Source: Ziziphus jujuba (Eukaryota; Streptophyta; Magnoliopsida; Rosales; Rhamnaceae). From it: a DNA stretch of 64,000 nt. Positions 24,999 to 37,799 of this stretch are shown one piece after another; the first letter of the stretch is position 1; every line of letters starts with the position of its first letter. The notes beneath the pieces are model-generated. The model made no database searches. It was not told the DNA's origin and saw only the letters and a program-made list of their open reading frames with translations. The position numbers were made by a program, and so were the translations under genes. The stretch covers positions 13,041,001 to 13,105,000 of the forward strand of contig NC_083385.1 in the NCBI RefSeq assembly GCF_031755915.1. The letters are read 5' to 3'.

Positions 24999-26548
24999 TT
25001 AAAACTTCCTACGACGCCCAACAAATCTGGCTGGGCTAAACTCCGCGAGATCCACAATGCTAGCATAGCCATCCAAGACAAGCTCAGCCATGGCAGCCCC
25101 AGTGGCCGGACCATTAAGAATGCCCCAACAACTATGACCAGTTGCTACATAACACCCCCTTACACCAGGCACCTCCCCAATTATAGGCACACTATCATCT
25201 GTACATGGAAGGAAGCAAGCTTGCTCTGCTCTCACTTGTGCCTCTCCTTCCCTCAAATGGCTAGAAACACTGCTTGCCACACTCTTCAGTACCCGTATTG
25301 ATTCCGGGTCGCCCACGATCTGCTCTGGATCATCCGGCACCTCTGCCTCCGCTGACATTCCACACACGTACACCTCACCTGAAAATCCAATCAATCAATT
25401 TATAGTAACCAAACTGAAGGCATAAACTAGAAATAGAGAATAAAGTTACATGCACATATTAAATTGTTGGCATTGTTTTCTTGGCATTTTCTCGAACAGT
25501 TGTTGTACTTCCACCAGAGTACATAATCTTTTCCATGTTTTCAGCCGTTAGCATGATACTCGGGAGACGAAAAATAAATAAAAAAATGCGAATAAAATGA
25601 ATTCGAAGTCTTAGAAAAACAGATAAGAAAATTGAACGAATTTGAGAATTTGGTGGGAAAAATACCATTGGGACGAGGGTAAACCTCTGGGTCCATGGGT
25701 TTTCCTCCTTGAGAATGATAGTAACTGAGGAAAAGCGCATGAGGGGTTATAGCATCGGATTCTTTAGGCTCTAATACGATGCTGTGAGCCTTAAGACCGT
25801 AAACTCTAAACAACGACGACAATAGCTCAAACTTCCCGGACCATGGTCCCAATGCCAAAACCACCGCGTCCGACTCAATGACTCGTCCCCCTTCTAGCAC
25901 CACCGAGTTAACTCGATCTCCATCGACCTCCACACTCTCCAATTTCCCGATTACCACCTCGACGCCGTATTTCTCAACCGCTTTGGAAATCAATGTCCGA
26001 GTGAAGAGCTGGGGATGAACCTGAGCAGTAGTTTCGGCTGTCCCAATGGTCCTAGGCGTCCGAGCTGATCCGTCCACCCAAGACGGCAAAATGGAACTAC
26101 CGGGGGATTTTGAACCGGACGAAGCGCTATGAGATTCGGTCACGGTGAGACTGAGAGTGGTAAGGGGTCTATAACCATATGATCGAGCGCCATCGAGCTC
26201 CTCCGAGAGTGAACGGTGGAGATTGAAGCTGGCGCGCGCGAGGGAGGAGAGGGCCCCACCATCGCACCAATCGAGGGCAAGGAAGCCGCCGGCTTTGCCG
26301 GAGGCGGCGCAAGCCACGGATGATTTCTCGACGAGGGTGACGGCGGCGCCGCTCTTGGCCAGGAAGTAAGCCGTGCAGACGCCGATGACTCCGCCGCCGC
26401 AGACGACAACTCGTTTGGAATGGCTGTTGCGGTTCATGGGCGATGAGGTTGATCGGATCAATGTGACTCTGGAGATTCGACGGTTTGGGGTTCGAAGTGG
26501 CTGCGGGAATGGAGGCAGTCTGGACGGTGATGTCACTGCCATTATCAA
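24999..26548 (-). CDS. FAD-dependent oxidoreductase (DAO superfamily), probably plastidial
   Basis: This is a flavin oxidoreductase of the D-amino-acid-oxidase-like fold; the substrate is unknown. Exons 26548-25666 and 25378-24999 join in phase 1, giving 420 aa. The first 45 or so residues are rich in Ser, Arg and Pro with no acidic residues, like a plastid transit peptide. The Rossmann motif GGGVIG follows at 51-56, in the context VVVCGGGVIGVCTAYFLAKS, ending in the acidic ribose-binding region VTLVEKSS. A SGKAGG segment follows. The C-terminal part holds the second FAD-contact region (GEVYVCGMS, ATGHSCWGILNGPATG). The first of two nearby ATGs was used (26548 or 26542), with little consequence. 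It corresponds in type and neighbourhood to the Arabidopsis FAD oxidoreductase gene next to MYB44. Exon 1 is GC-rich compared with its surroundings. Confidence 0.92.
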
Positions 26549-27194
26549 TCTACGTGTCAGCTTTAGACTCTTTCTTTTTTTTTTTTTTTTTTTTAAAGAT
26601 GATATCAGAAATTTGGGCCCAAAATTTTATTGCGTCTTTGAAGATGTGAGGCCCAATGGGAGACATTTTTGCAACTTGTTAGATTTGTCATTAAGTTTGG
26701 GCTAAATAGCCAATTTGAGCTTCTTAAGCTTATTATTAGGGGCTCTAGTTAGTTGTCGCTTGTGTTCGGTGTTTTTTGCTTTTGCCCACCTCCTATCTTG
26801 AACCTGTGAGAGAAAGGTGGTCATCACACACGCACTTGACAACATGAGCTAGATGGTTGTAGCAAGATTATGGGCTTCTGAAGGCTCTGGTTATTTGTTG
26901 CTTGTTTGTTTTTCGAGCTGTGAGAGGTGGTCATAACTCACCCACTTGACCACATGAAGTGGATGGTTGTAGGCTTGCTCCTTCTTCTTCTCTTTTTTTT
27001 TTTTTTTTTTTTGGGTGATAAATTTATTAGGTTCTTTCTCATCTTTTGTGATAGCTTTAGAAGAGAAATTGTCTTCTTATTCCTCTTTTGTGATAAATGT
27101 AGAAGGAAATTTTAGCACCAAGCCAAGAATGGTCATCTCTATGTGTACTGTTCCAAAAGCACAAATTGTGTTGTAATTTATTTATTTATGTTTA

Positions 27195-27237
<43 letters not shown>
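27195..27237. repeat. Compound GT/AT microsatellite
   Basis: About 9 GT units run directly into about 13 AT units. Confidence 0.95.
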
Positions 27238-27748
27238 TGGGAGACGGGGGGCGGCGTGGGCATTGCAATATATATCATTAAAATGGTTCAGTTTGCATAT
27301 GAGATAATTTATCACCCAAAGTAAATTGAAATATTTTTCCCAAAAAAAATAAAAAATTTTGAAATAGTATATCCCAGTTAGTTGATTTAATACTACCGTA
27401 CATATCAATAACTAAATAGAAAAAGAATATCACATAGCTATATATTTGAAAATAAAATTAAATGGTCTCTGAATGATTTATTTTTATATAATTCTTTCAC
27501 AAATTTTATTGATACATAGTAAAAATTATAATAAAAAAATTAAAATATTAAATCACATATATTATTTTAAAATTATATTAATCAATTTTTTTATTACGTG
27601 TAAAAAAATGTATTAAAAAAAAGGAATTTTTATTTTTATTTTTTATAGGAACACCTTTATCATTTAGTTTGTCAAGTAAATTCGATTAAATTTGTTTGCG
27701 TATACTTAATTGTAACGGAAGCATATCAAACACGATATCCGGTTAAGC

Positions 27749-27803
27749 AAATTGAATTAGTCTTTGACTGAAAAAAATAATAAAAAAAAAAATTGAATTA
27801 GTC
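27749..27803 (+). repeat. A-rich insert with 14-bp direct repeats
   Basis: AAATTGAATTAGTC at 27749-27762 and 27790-27803 flanks TTTGACTG followed by an A-rich tail. Confidence 0.55.
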
Positions 27804-28065
27804 AATTTTAGTTAAAAGAAAATATATCTCGATACAACAATCAATCAAGAAATACAAATTCCATCTTATCCTATTTATCTCCAGTCCACCATCATCAGCC
27901 ACTAGTTTCCCACCAGTTCCAATTAACAGTCATCTCTCTAATAATGAAAAGCCGTGAGCGACATTTGGACGGTTGGGTTGGTTGTTTTTTAAGGCTCAAA
28001 TAACAGTTGGGGTTGGTTAGTACTTTTGAAAATAAACAAGTGGGGCTGAGAAATAAGGAAAAATT

Positions 28066-28113
28066 ATGAAAATAACATTTAAAGCAAAAAAAAAAAAATG
28101 ATGAAAATAACAT
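28066..28113 (+). repeat. A-rich insert with 13-bp direct repeats
   Basis: ATGAAAATAACAT at 28066-28078 and 28101-28113 flanks a 22-nt insert that is mostly A. Confidence 0.55.
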
Positions 28114-30821
28114 AGAATTAATAATTGTACAATTTGCATGTAGAGAAAATATTATTTTAAAAGAACCCATTTATTTATTTTATCATTTTTTGTCAAGCCT
28201 ATAAGGTTCCATGGAAATGGGAGAGAGAGTTAGTGAAGCACATCGTCAATTAATCTGCATTTTTTTTAAATATATATTTTGTGAGACAATTTAAATATGG
28301 AATTGGTACAAAACCAAATAGCCAAAACGTTTTTTTGTGTTTGTAATAATAGTGGCAAAGGATTCATCAATAAATATTGTCGTTATGTGTAAGGACCTGA
28401 AGAGCTTAAGACCCGCACTAAGGCGACAAGAATTGCCAAGCCAAATTAGTCCCTCCATCAATATGTTAGGTGAATTATTTCTTTTGTCACTAACTGCTAA
28501 AAAAAAGTGGGCCAAAAAACAATATAAATGAAACTATTTTTTTCAAGTGCTAACCAGTTATTATTGTTATTATTATTTTAATGGGTGGGTTTTAGGCTAA
28601 CCTTAATTTTTGCTTTGCGTGTCTTTTTTTTTTTTTAAATTTATAAAAATTAAGATTATTGGGGGATTTTTAAAACGATAAGCCTTCTCTGAATGTAATG
28701 AGTGTTCAAGTCTCTTTCTTTAGTCAGCTGATGATGTTGAGAGGCTTGGAAGCTAGCTTTTAGTACTTTGAAATAGTAAAATTTATCCCTTCTTCTATTT
28801 TCAATCAAGTTTGTAGTTTCCTTTCAATGATTGTCAAGATTTTGACCCCCCACCATCTCCACCCCAAACTAATTAATGCTCAAACAGTTTTCCACCTTTT
28901 TTTCATTTTTTTCTCTAAGTCTGTGGGATGCCCATTTTCCACGAAGCCAAACAAATTTATCTGTTATTGGGATAATCATCCATGACAGCTTAGCGGTAAG
29001 ACATTGGGATATTTGAGTTGCCTAGACTTTTCAGTCCAGCAAATCTGCTTGAGGCAACAGTTCCAAGTTTTCGTTCACATATTTCTCCTTACAGATAAGA
29101 TCTAATTGTATTCAGTGGAGCATACACTACAATATTTTCCCACTCGGAAAACTGTCAGCCTAAAGCCTGTAACAATATCTCAATCATATAGATCAATTTA
29201 GAAAGCATATTTTAAAAAGAAAATAGTATCCAATTTGAGTCATGATGTCTTTATAAGAAATATTACTTTGGCAAAAGTCCATGGTTCAAATCTCCCAACT
29301 TCCATATCAAAGAAAAAGGAAGGGGTGGGGGAGGAAAAAGTCCAAGTTGGATATCACAATTAGATTTACATATAACTCTCATGAGTTCGACCAATCCTGG
29401 TGCTAAAATCCCTTTCTCAATTTATCAAAAAATAATAATAAAAGAAAGACCATTTAGTTTTGGTTTATTGGATTTTCTTGTAAACTAATCAAAGATTTGT
29501 TCAATTACCGGTAAGAGTTGAGCAAAACAAAAAGTAAAAGGACTTCAAATTGTATTTCTCCTGTGATGCCCATTGTTTTTCTTGGAAACTCCCTAAAAAC
29601 TGACAGTATTGGGATTCAATTGGGCTGTTTACATCAATATTCCTAGTCTCTACCATGTTAGACAAAGTCAAGCAGGGGTTTAGCTGCATCATTTATAACT
29701 TAAACAGGAAGAAAGAAGAAAATATGACCAATTTATTTATTGTATCAGAAAGAATAGCTTTTGAACAGTTATTGGTCTTTTTCCAGAAAACAATAGAAAA
29801 GCATATATATAAAAAAGAAACTAATTATTATCAAAGCCCCGGCGACCACAAAAAAACAAGAAAGAACCACCCTAACTGATAGACCCTACGTACCAAAAGA
29901 TACAAGAAATGATGAGAAAAATTAATGAAATACTTTCAACTCCGACCCACAAGACCAAACCTACCGTCCAATTGCTAAACTTTGAAAGCATTTACTAAGT
30001 TTGGTCCTGTTAGGCGGTTTTCTTGACTTGTTCATATTCTTTCACACTGTTTGTTTCCCAAGATTTTTTTTTTTTTTTTTTTAAAAAAAAGAGGCAATAC
30101 AGAAGTAAATCGTAAATAATGATTAAAAAAAAAAAAAAGAGGCTTCCTGGCTTAGAAAAAAGAATAAAAATCTGAAAAATAGAAATTAAAAACATACCGA
30201 AGAAACAAGATTTTTGGGCCATTTTTACAGCACAGGACAATTATTCATATACGGACAATTTATATTGGACCAAATGATTATATATCTGAATAGCATTAGT
30301 GGTCCAAAAATAAACTCAAATTTGAGCAAGATTCAATGGAAGGCGGGCCCAACTGTATTTTGCCCAGTAAATCAGTCATAAATGATCGAAGTTTTGGATA
30401 GGATCTGTTTGCAAAATAAACACCAGATTATCAATCATAATACCTTCTCTAACCTCATAATTATTAAATTAATTTTCATGTTTAAATCTTTTTGGATTAT
30501 CTTTAGCTCCTCAACTAAAAGTCTGGATAACGCATGAGCTCTCAGAATCTAAATTCAGTGACCCCTGACCTAACCACTGGCCCCAGGAAAGAGAAACACT
30601 CACAGGGCTCCACCTCCTTTGACAAATATTTCTAGCTATGCCATATAGGTTTCGAAGAGATATTAATTTCATTGTAACCTTCTTTGTTTTTTTTTTTCCC
30701 CCTCCCTTTCTTCCTTAATTTCTGAAATGCCCTTTCCTTTTATTTCTATTCATACTTCCAAGTATTTTGGTACTAAAATATCCTTTAGACCTATTCAAAA
30801 CATGTATATATAGATATGCAG

Positions 30822-30893
30822 GGATTTGACATTTTGACTATTGTCCCAAAAAAAATAAATAAATAAAAGGATTTGATATTTTGAGAATTGTCT
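30822..30893 (+). repeat. A-rich insert with 24-bp imperfect direct repeats
   Basis: The unit beginning GGATTTGACATTTTGA (30822-30845) is repeated with a few substitutions at 30869-30893. The spacer is CC plus an A-rich tail with TAAA steps. Confidence 0.55.
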
Positions 30894-31513
30894 CTCCATT
30901 TATATTGAAAGATACGGTGATCTATAAGTGTTCAATTGGGCTTGTAGTTTTAAATATGTAACCACATTTGCATATTTTCCAATAAAATTAGGCGAGAGAT
31001 AGTTTTGATAATTATAAATTCTCACGACATACATAATATATAAACCCAATAAATGTAATAAGCCTCACTTTGAAACTAATGGCATATAATTGCTATAAGA
31101 CATTATAGGATAAACTTAATGTGAAAGTTTGGAAGCAATGTCGCTTAGATTCCATCAATGTCTTTCTCAGTAGTAGTAAAGAAGAAGATTAATGGGTACC
31201 GTGTATTTGTTTGGTAAAAAAAAAAATAAAAGAGGAAATTAAAGATGATGGTGATCATGATGGTTTTAGTAAAAGCAATCCACATATATTAATGAAGTGC
31301 AAAGCTTAGATGCACTTGCATTGCAAATTGTGTATTACAGTAATCATTTAATATAATTATATTGATATGCTGAAATTAGTAATTTACTTAAAGAAAGCAC
31401 AAAACACTTACTTTATGCCCCACCTTCAAACTCCTTTAGAAAGGAAAAGAGAGATGCATATGCATAATGACTTATATAATGCTATACAACTACGAACATT
31501 ATTCATGTTTATC

Positions 31514-31514
<1 letters not shown>

Positions 31515-31545
<31 letters not shown>
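31515..31545. repeat. CT dinucleotide microsatellite
   Basis: About 15 CT units in the gene desert. Confidence 0.95.
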
Positions 31546-31547
<2 letters not shown>

Positions 31548-32485
31548 TAAATTCTATTTCTGTTGGTACAAGTAGGCACCAAACTCCCAGTACTAGCTAA
31601 TTTTCCCATCATTAGCATGCTTTTTCTCGGAAAAGTTTCTTTGCTGTGGAAATTAATTATTTTCCATGATTTGTTTTGGTGTTCAATTTCCTTTAGTATA
31701 CCTTAACTTTTTAGACAAAAACTTTTTGAATGTAGGTTTTTCTAATTAAAATTTTATAATTTTAAAAATTTAACTTACATTGGCAGTTCATGATATATAG
31801 ACCGAGCCTAATAAAATTGAAAGAAAATGAGTTTTTTTTTTTGTCAGCCTGTGTAATTTTCTATATTATTTTTCAGAAATCAAACCTTAAAGAACAAAAC
31901 AACAATGCTAACACAGTAATGCTTGTTTATGCCAATATATTTTTTTGTATGGAATATTACGGGTCAAAAATTAATTTGGTTTGGAGTTTGTGAATGCTAA
32001 GTGGAGGGTGATTAACAACTGGAATATGTCCAATCAATAATGAACCATTTTAATTCATGCACGGTGTTATGAAATATTTTTATTTTACACTCGAATGCTT
32101 TTGACCACATGTCCTTGTTAACTGAATATAGTTTAATTTTTTTTTTAAACTGATCATATTAAATTTTCTTAAAAAAATTATAATATATAAAAATGAGATT
32201 TAATAGTTGGTCATAATATTGGATTACACCTGTTGGATGGAGATCGAATTGACTCCTCCAATCGCAATCAATCAAAATCATGCTGCTCCATGCATTGTTA
32301 CATATTTTTCTTTTCTGTCGTCGTTGTTGGTCAGAGATGGATATTAAAGACCATAGGCTCAAAATTAATCTCCACATATAGGTGAAACGTCAATAAGCAT
32401 GCACGTCTTTGAAATAAACTGCAACCTGCATTTATATATGAAGTTGTATCGTTTGTCTTAACAAATGGAATTTCGAATAGACTAT

Positions 32486-32518
<33 letters not shown>

Positions 32519-32525
32519 CATTGAG

Positions 32526-32872
32526 TTTTGGTTAACAGGATGATTTAGTTGTTTTCTAGTGCTATTGTGTATGCCTAATTAATGAATGGCGAAAGTTCAA
32601 TGTTATCATAGGACTTCAACATATTATTTTCTAAAATATTAATAATTAATAAAAACCTGCATTTGAAATTTCCTCACATTCTCCATATGTTAATTTAATT
32701 TTGGTAAACAAGATGATTTTGCTAGTGCTGTTGTGTATGCCTCAATTAATGAATGGCCAAAGTTGAATGTCAACATAGGACTTCAACATCTTGTTTTCAA
32801 AAAAATTAAAAACTACATAAAGATTGATTAATTAATATAAAAATGTGCATTTGAATTTGTCTTCATCTTCTC
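32526..32872. repeat. Diverged tandem duplication, about 173-bp period
   Basis: Two copies (about 32526-32690 and 32698-32872) share blocks such as GTGTATGCCT, TTAATGAATGGC and ATAGGACTTCAACAT in the same order, with indels between. There is no ORF in either copy. Confidence 0.85.
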
Positions 32873-33502
32873 CCTAAGTAGCAAATTTTCAACTGCCAAA
32901 CATGGAAATTTTGTTGTATTGTATTATCATAAGGGATAGTTGGGAAGATGAAGAAAAATAAATTTGCACCGACAGAAACCCAGCAATATCAATATTATGT
33001 AGATATTAAAAAACTATATATATAGGAGTCTGTGTTAGTATGAAACAAGGCACAAAAAAGGAATAAAGATAGAGAAAGTAGTGGTTGGGTAGGCAATATC
33101 ACGTCCCTTGTATCTCTGCTCTTCCTCACGGGACTCAGATGTCCTTTTTTCTAGTGCTGCTCAGTTGGACGATGGCAGGCAGTTTTTTTTTTTTTTTCTT
33201 GGTTTGGAAAAAAAGGCAGTTTCAAATTTAAACACGGCTTTTAAATTCCCACCACCACCTTTTATTAAAAATAACCATACAGCTTTTTAGTTTATACAGT
33301 TATGCAGTTCTATATGCATAATATTAATTAATTAATATATAAATAAAGTATTGCAGCCTTAATATTGGGTCACATCTCACCAACCGTAGTTCAAATCTTT
33401 TATTTTTAACAATTATTTATTCACATAAATCAAGTCAATAAATCCCCTGTTAATAGTGGACCATTATTCCATTTTATCATTTTTGTATAGTAACTCCTTA
33501 TT

Positions 33503-33506
<4 letters not shown>

Positions 33507-33543
<37 letters not shown>
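33507..33543. repeat. CT dinucleotide microsatellite
   Basis: About 18 CT units in the gene desert. Confidence 0.95.
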
Positions 33544-33547
<4 letters not shown>

Positions 33548-33739
33548 CAATCCCATGTAATTGCTTCTATTTCTTAAAAATTTGGGACTTTCCTCATAAT
33601 CCAAATATTTATTATAATAATACTAAAATCACAAAAATATTAGCCAATTGATATGGTAAATGATGTATTAATTATAATATAAAAAATGGTAAACAATTTG
33701 TTAACAATTTAACCTTCAAATTATTAAATTGTTGCACTT

Positions 33740-33796
33740 CTTCTAGCTAGTAAGATTTTTTTATTTTTTTAGTAATAACTTCTAGCTAGTAAGATT
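33740..33796 (-). repeat. A-rich insert (minus strand) with perfect 18-bp direct repeats
   Basis: CTTCTAGCTAGTAAGATT occurs at 33740-33757 and 33779-33796. The 21-nt spacer is T-rich on the + strand, that is, A-tailed on the minus strand. Confidence 0.6.
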
Positions 33797-34730
33797 GAGA
33801 AGCTTTTTGGGCATGTAAAACGACGACGCATAAAGCCAAATTAACAAAAAGTTTGTTCACCGGTTGAGAGAGACGGTGGATCAGGGGGAGACATGGACGT
33901 ATACGGCTTACGATAGCGCGAATCATGGGATATGAAGGGGTCTCATCCACTTGACGAATCCCCAAACAAAGCAAAACAAAAAACAAAAGAGATGCTGTCT
34001 TTTTCGTAAAACTCAAACCCAAAAAAACAAACAAATTCTCATAAAGAAAACAGATTTAAAAAAACAAAACAAAAGCAAATAAAAACTTCTAAAGCAAATG
34101 CGTTATAGCTGGCAAGCCTCCTGACGTGGCATTCCCTGGCTTATCTCATTGACGGTTCAAAAGGGGACAGCAACATATTTTAATATTATCAATCTCCTAT
34201 CTAACCATTGTTTTTCAAAAAAATTAGTTAAGAGGATCTTTCAAAATGCCGTTTTAAAATAATATATTTATATAATTAATAATTTCTTAATCATGGATGG
34301 GAAAGCAATTTTTTATTTTTTTAACAAGAATAAACCGTAAGTGGTAAACAATTCAATTTTTATATTGCAAATCGGATTTGAGTAAATTATTAAATTGACA
34401 ACAAAAAAGAGATAATTATGTTAATAATATATTTTTTTTTTTTGGGGTTATGAGCTGTGACGTTTGATTGCCAGGTGGTGGGGAAAAGAACAAGACAGTG
34501 GTGGGGTCCAGTTCAACAAACCTGATGATGTGGCCGAAACGAGAGGAATCGGACATGGCAGCTAGATGGGGAGGTTCCGGCTTTGTGTCTGAGGTTGAAC
34601 TATCAATTCCGGTACCTACGTGGAGCCTCTTAGAATCCACCATGTGGTGCTTCTATGTTGTCTTAACAACTGTCATTTTTGTCTTTTTCTCCTGTATCTA
34701 AACCACGGTGCCTAGTACTTCCTCGTTTTC

Positions 34731-34870
34731 CACGTGCCACAAAATATGATAATAATTCATGAAAGAGAAAAGAGGATTAGATCATCCCCATTCTCCAGCA
34801 CCCTTGTGCTTCGTAGAATTTGGACGGTCAGTGTATGGGCCTCACGTGTTTTTTAGCCAACCACTATATA
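34731..34870 (+). promoter_or_regulatory. G-box pair followed by a TATA-like sequence
   Basis: CACGTG at 34731-34736 and 34843-34848 is followed about 17 bp later by TATATA (34865-34870). The spacing is promoter-like, but no ORF or splice-supported gene follows. A non-coding transcript or an orphan promoter are possibilities. Confidence 0.3.
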
Positions 34871-35930
34871 TTATTTACATTTATTTTGTTTTTCATATTT
34901 ATTTTTTATTTGTCAAAAACTCTAAAGTTTTAATTGAATATTTGATCAATAAAATAAAAATAAAAACATGGTTGGAATAAATTTCTTCGATAAAAGAAAA
35001 AAATAAATTGATACAGGACTATAATCGAATGTAATTCAATATGACATAATCATTATAAGCCAGGAAAGTATCATGCAATAATTATTGTTAGTAATTATAA
35101 ATAATAAAAAAAGAATATTATTGTTAGGGACTAGTTTTTTTCCCTTTATTCCTTTGATAATAAATACACAACTTTTTTTTTCTGAATAAATATGAAATAA
35201 AATATTTTGCTCCTTAATCCTTTCACAACAGTAAATGCGAAAAGTAAAAAACGACTGATAAACTTAAAACAATTAAGTATACAGAAGCACGAATTAAATA
35301 ATTAGGAACGTCCATATTCATTGCATTCTGGTGGAAGTTAATTAGTTAGAACATTTCTATGAAAAGCTAGTATAATATGGTTGAGAAGACTTCTTCTTCT
35401 TTTGGTATTGGAAAGAAGACTAGTTAACAAGCCCAATAATCATACGTGTGGATTTTTATTTTAAAAACTGAATTATTCCATATTCATATAATGCCAGTAA
35501 TTTTTTTATTTTTTACTCTGGTTAATTTAACATTTTTAAGTCACAGAGTTGGAATCAATTTAAATGAAATCCATAAGTAAATACCTATATTAAATTCTAA
35601 CTAATAAAGGGGAGGAAAATGAATAATGGAGAAATAGAAGTTTAGTTTGCAATGTTAATGTGACCACCATGATTGAAGCGATATCTAAAAAGATTGTGTC
35701 ACTTTCTTAGAGTACGAGTGTCTTCCATTATATTTCCCATGGGATACGTTTGGTTTCATTTCAAAGTAAGGGAAATATAAAAAGTTCATGAACATAATAT
35801 AAAAATGGAACAATTATTGTTAGCTATATGTCTAGTCTCAATGATTCATCTTTTTGTAATAAAAAAAATATTTATGTTATCTAGATATCCTAAAGTCGGT
35901 ATTTTTCCTAGGGCTATCCTATCTATTTAT

Positions 35931-36257
35931 AAAATATTTAATATCAAAAGAAAGAGTCAAATTGTACTAATTAATATTCTAATAAGTTACCCAAAAAATT
36001 AATATTCTAATAAAAATTATGCAAAGTTTTTACATATTAAAAAAAAAAAATGCCTTTTCATTCCCAGTAAGGTTAACTATAAATTATGTAAAGTTTGATA
36101 TCAAATGTTTAATATAAAAAAAAAATGTCAAATTGTACTAATTAACATTCTAATAAGTTACCAAAAAAATTAATATTCTAATAATAATTATGTAAAGTTT
36201 TACATATTAAAAAAAAAAAAAAGCCTTTTCATTCCCAGTAAGGTTAACTATAAATTA
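35931..36257. repeat. Recent tandem duplication, about 172-bp period
   Basis: Copies at about 35931-36087 and 36104-36257 are nearly identical. Both contain GTCAAATTGTACTAATTAA, a GTTACC-A-rich segment and TTTTCATTCCCAGTAAGG. Each copy itself includes an internal direct repeat around an A-rich insert. Confidence 0.9.
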
Positions 36258-37576
36258 GAAAATTCAAAGGATCGGTCTGAAAATTAAGAAAAAATGAGAC
36301 ATCACAAATTATAAACTCACTTCTAGAAAACAGTTAAAATAATAATCATCAGTTCACGTGAAATTTATACTTTTATTAAATATAAGTAAATACACATCAT
36401 AGAGGATTCATAGATTTTTTTTTTCTTTTTTTTTTCTTTGGTAATAGTCATGGAAGATATATATCTGAAAGCAAAGGGTACTTGATACCGTAATGAAACC
36501 TCAAAAATAGTGAAAAGAGATAATTCAAAACATATGTTATACGTGTATTGGCTATCAGATACATAACTGGCAAGGAAGCGTAATGTACACAAAATTCTAG
36601 AAAAGGCTTGCTTAAGATCTTGAAATTTGTTAGAGGATTTTGGAATTTATATGGCATTAATTTTAAAAAATAATTATATTTATATAGTAATTTTTTATTT
36701 AATAAATAATATTTTTATTTTTTTATAATATATTTTATTTATAATATTTTAAAATATTAATATATAATTTTTTTATTTTAAAATTATATCTAATTAAATA
36801 AAATTAATAATTTATGTAGGAATTATTTTTTTTAATAAAAATAAATAAAATATCGATTCAATTTGTTTAACAGAACTTCTATAAATAAATAGTATTCATC
36901 ATAATTTTTTTTTTGTCAATTAATGCATAGAACTATTTAAAAATATATTTTTTTAAATTTATTTATTTATCTAATGTAATAAAGAATTTTTAAATGAAAA
37001 AATCAATGTACAAAGATATTGGATATGCTTTTATGAATTAATTCGATCTTATATTGTGTAATTTTTTATTTCTTTTTACAAGCATGAATAAGTGAATTAT
37101 CTATATGAAATTGTATGGAAAAATATACATCATTATAAAAGAAAGTAACATTTAATAAAATTGATTTTGATCAAAAATTAAATTTACACAAGTCCAGTTC
37201 AAAAACATTACATTCACGCCTTCAAGATGTAATACATTCAGTGAGAAAATAAATTATTAGGGTTTTATAATTGTGTTTTTTTTTAATATTCTATTTTCGG
37301 AAGAAAACGGGAAATAAAGTAAATAAAAATAATAACTAATTCTGTGTGTTGAAAGATGCCACAAACTTTAAGCAGATATATAAAGTTAATATTTTACGAA
37401 TTAATAAAAGATTACAAGTTTTCCTTTTGCGGGATAAAAATATTACAATCTTAAAGTCGTTTTTTTTTTTTTTTTTTTAAATAAAATTCATCATATGCGA
37501 ACGAAATACTTTTTTAAAATAATCTATCAAAAACTCATATCGGGAAGCGTGAGGAAACCACCACGACTGTTCCAAT

Positions 37577-37799
37577 CACGTGAGCTCCGATTTGTTCACC
37601 AACCGTACCATCTTAAGCAGATCTGAATGTTTCGCATTTTCCAAAATGACCACAACGTACATCCGTACCCAAATGCAAATGTCTATCTATACGGGGCTAT
37701 TTTCGTCAATTCAGTCTCTCTGCGATTGTGCTGCCGCTTCAGAGGACGCAAACCGCACGTGTGTTCCCTATGCACAAGGCTCAACACGTGATATAAGTA
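37577..37799. promoter_or_regulatory. Cluster of three G-boxes in a GC-richer island
   Basis: CACGTG occurs at 37577-37582, 37756-37761 and 37785-37790. The last two have ABRE-like flanks (GCACGTGTG, ACACGTGAT), and a TATAAGTA sequence follows immediately. The island is about 280 bp long and bounded by AT-rich DNA. An 81-codon frame through it (37580-37825) has no recognisable domain. Confidence 0.35.

Larger units (their letters stand above)
26549..33785. other. Gene desert, left part
   Basis: About 7.2 kb of AT-rich DNA with no recognisable gene. It contains GT/AT and CT microsatellites, A-rich inserts with flanking direct repeats (27749-27803, 28066-28113, 30822-30893, 33740-33796), and a 173-bp tandem duplication (32526-32872). 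Open frames are short and of low complexity. No transposase, reverse transcriptase or integrase motif was seen. Confidence 0.55.

Noticed and set aside
25459..25740. A 93-codon frame in the FAD oxidoreductase intron region as an extra exon
   Set aside because: Direct joining of 25666 to 25378 keeps phase and restores the conserved PRPNG-GEVYVCGMS junction, so no extra exon is needed.
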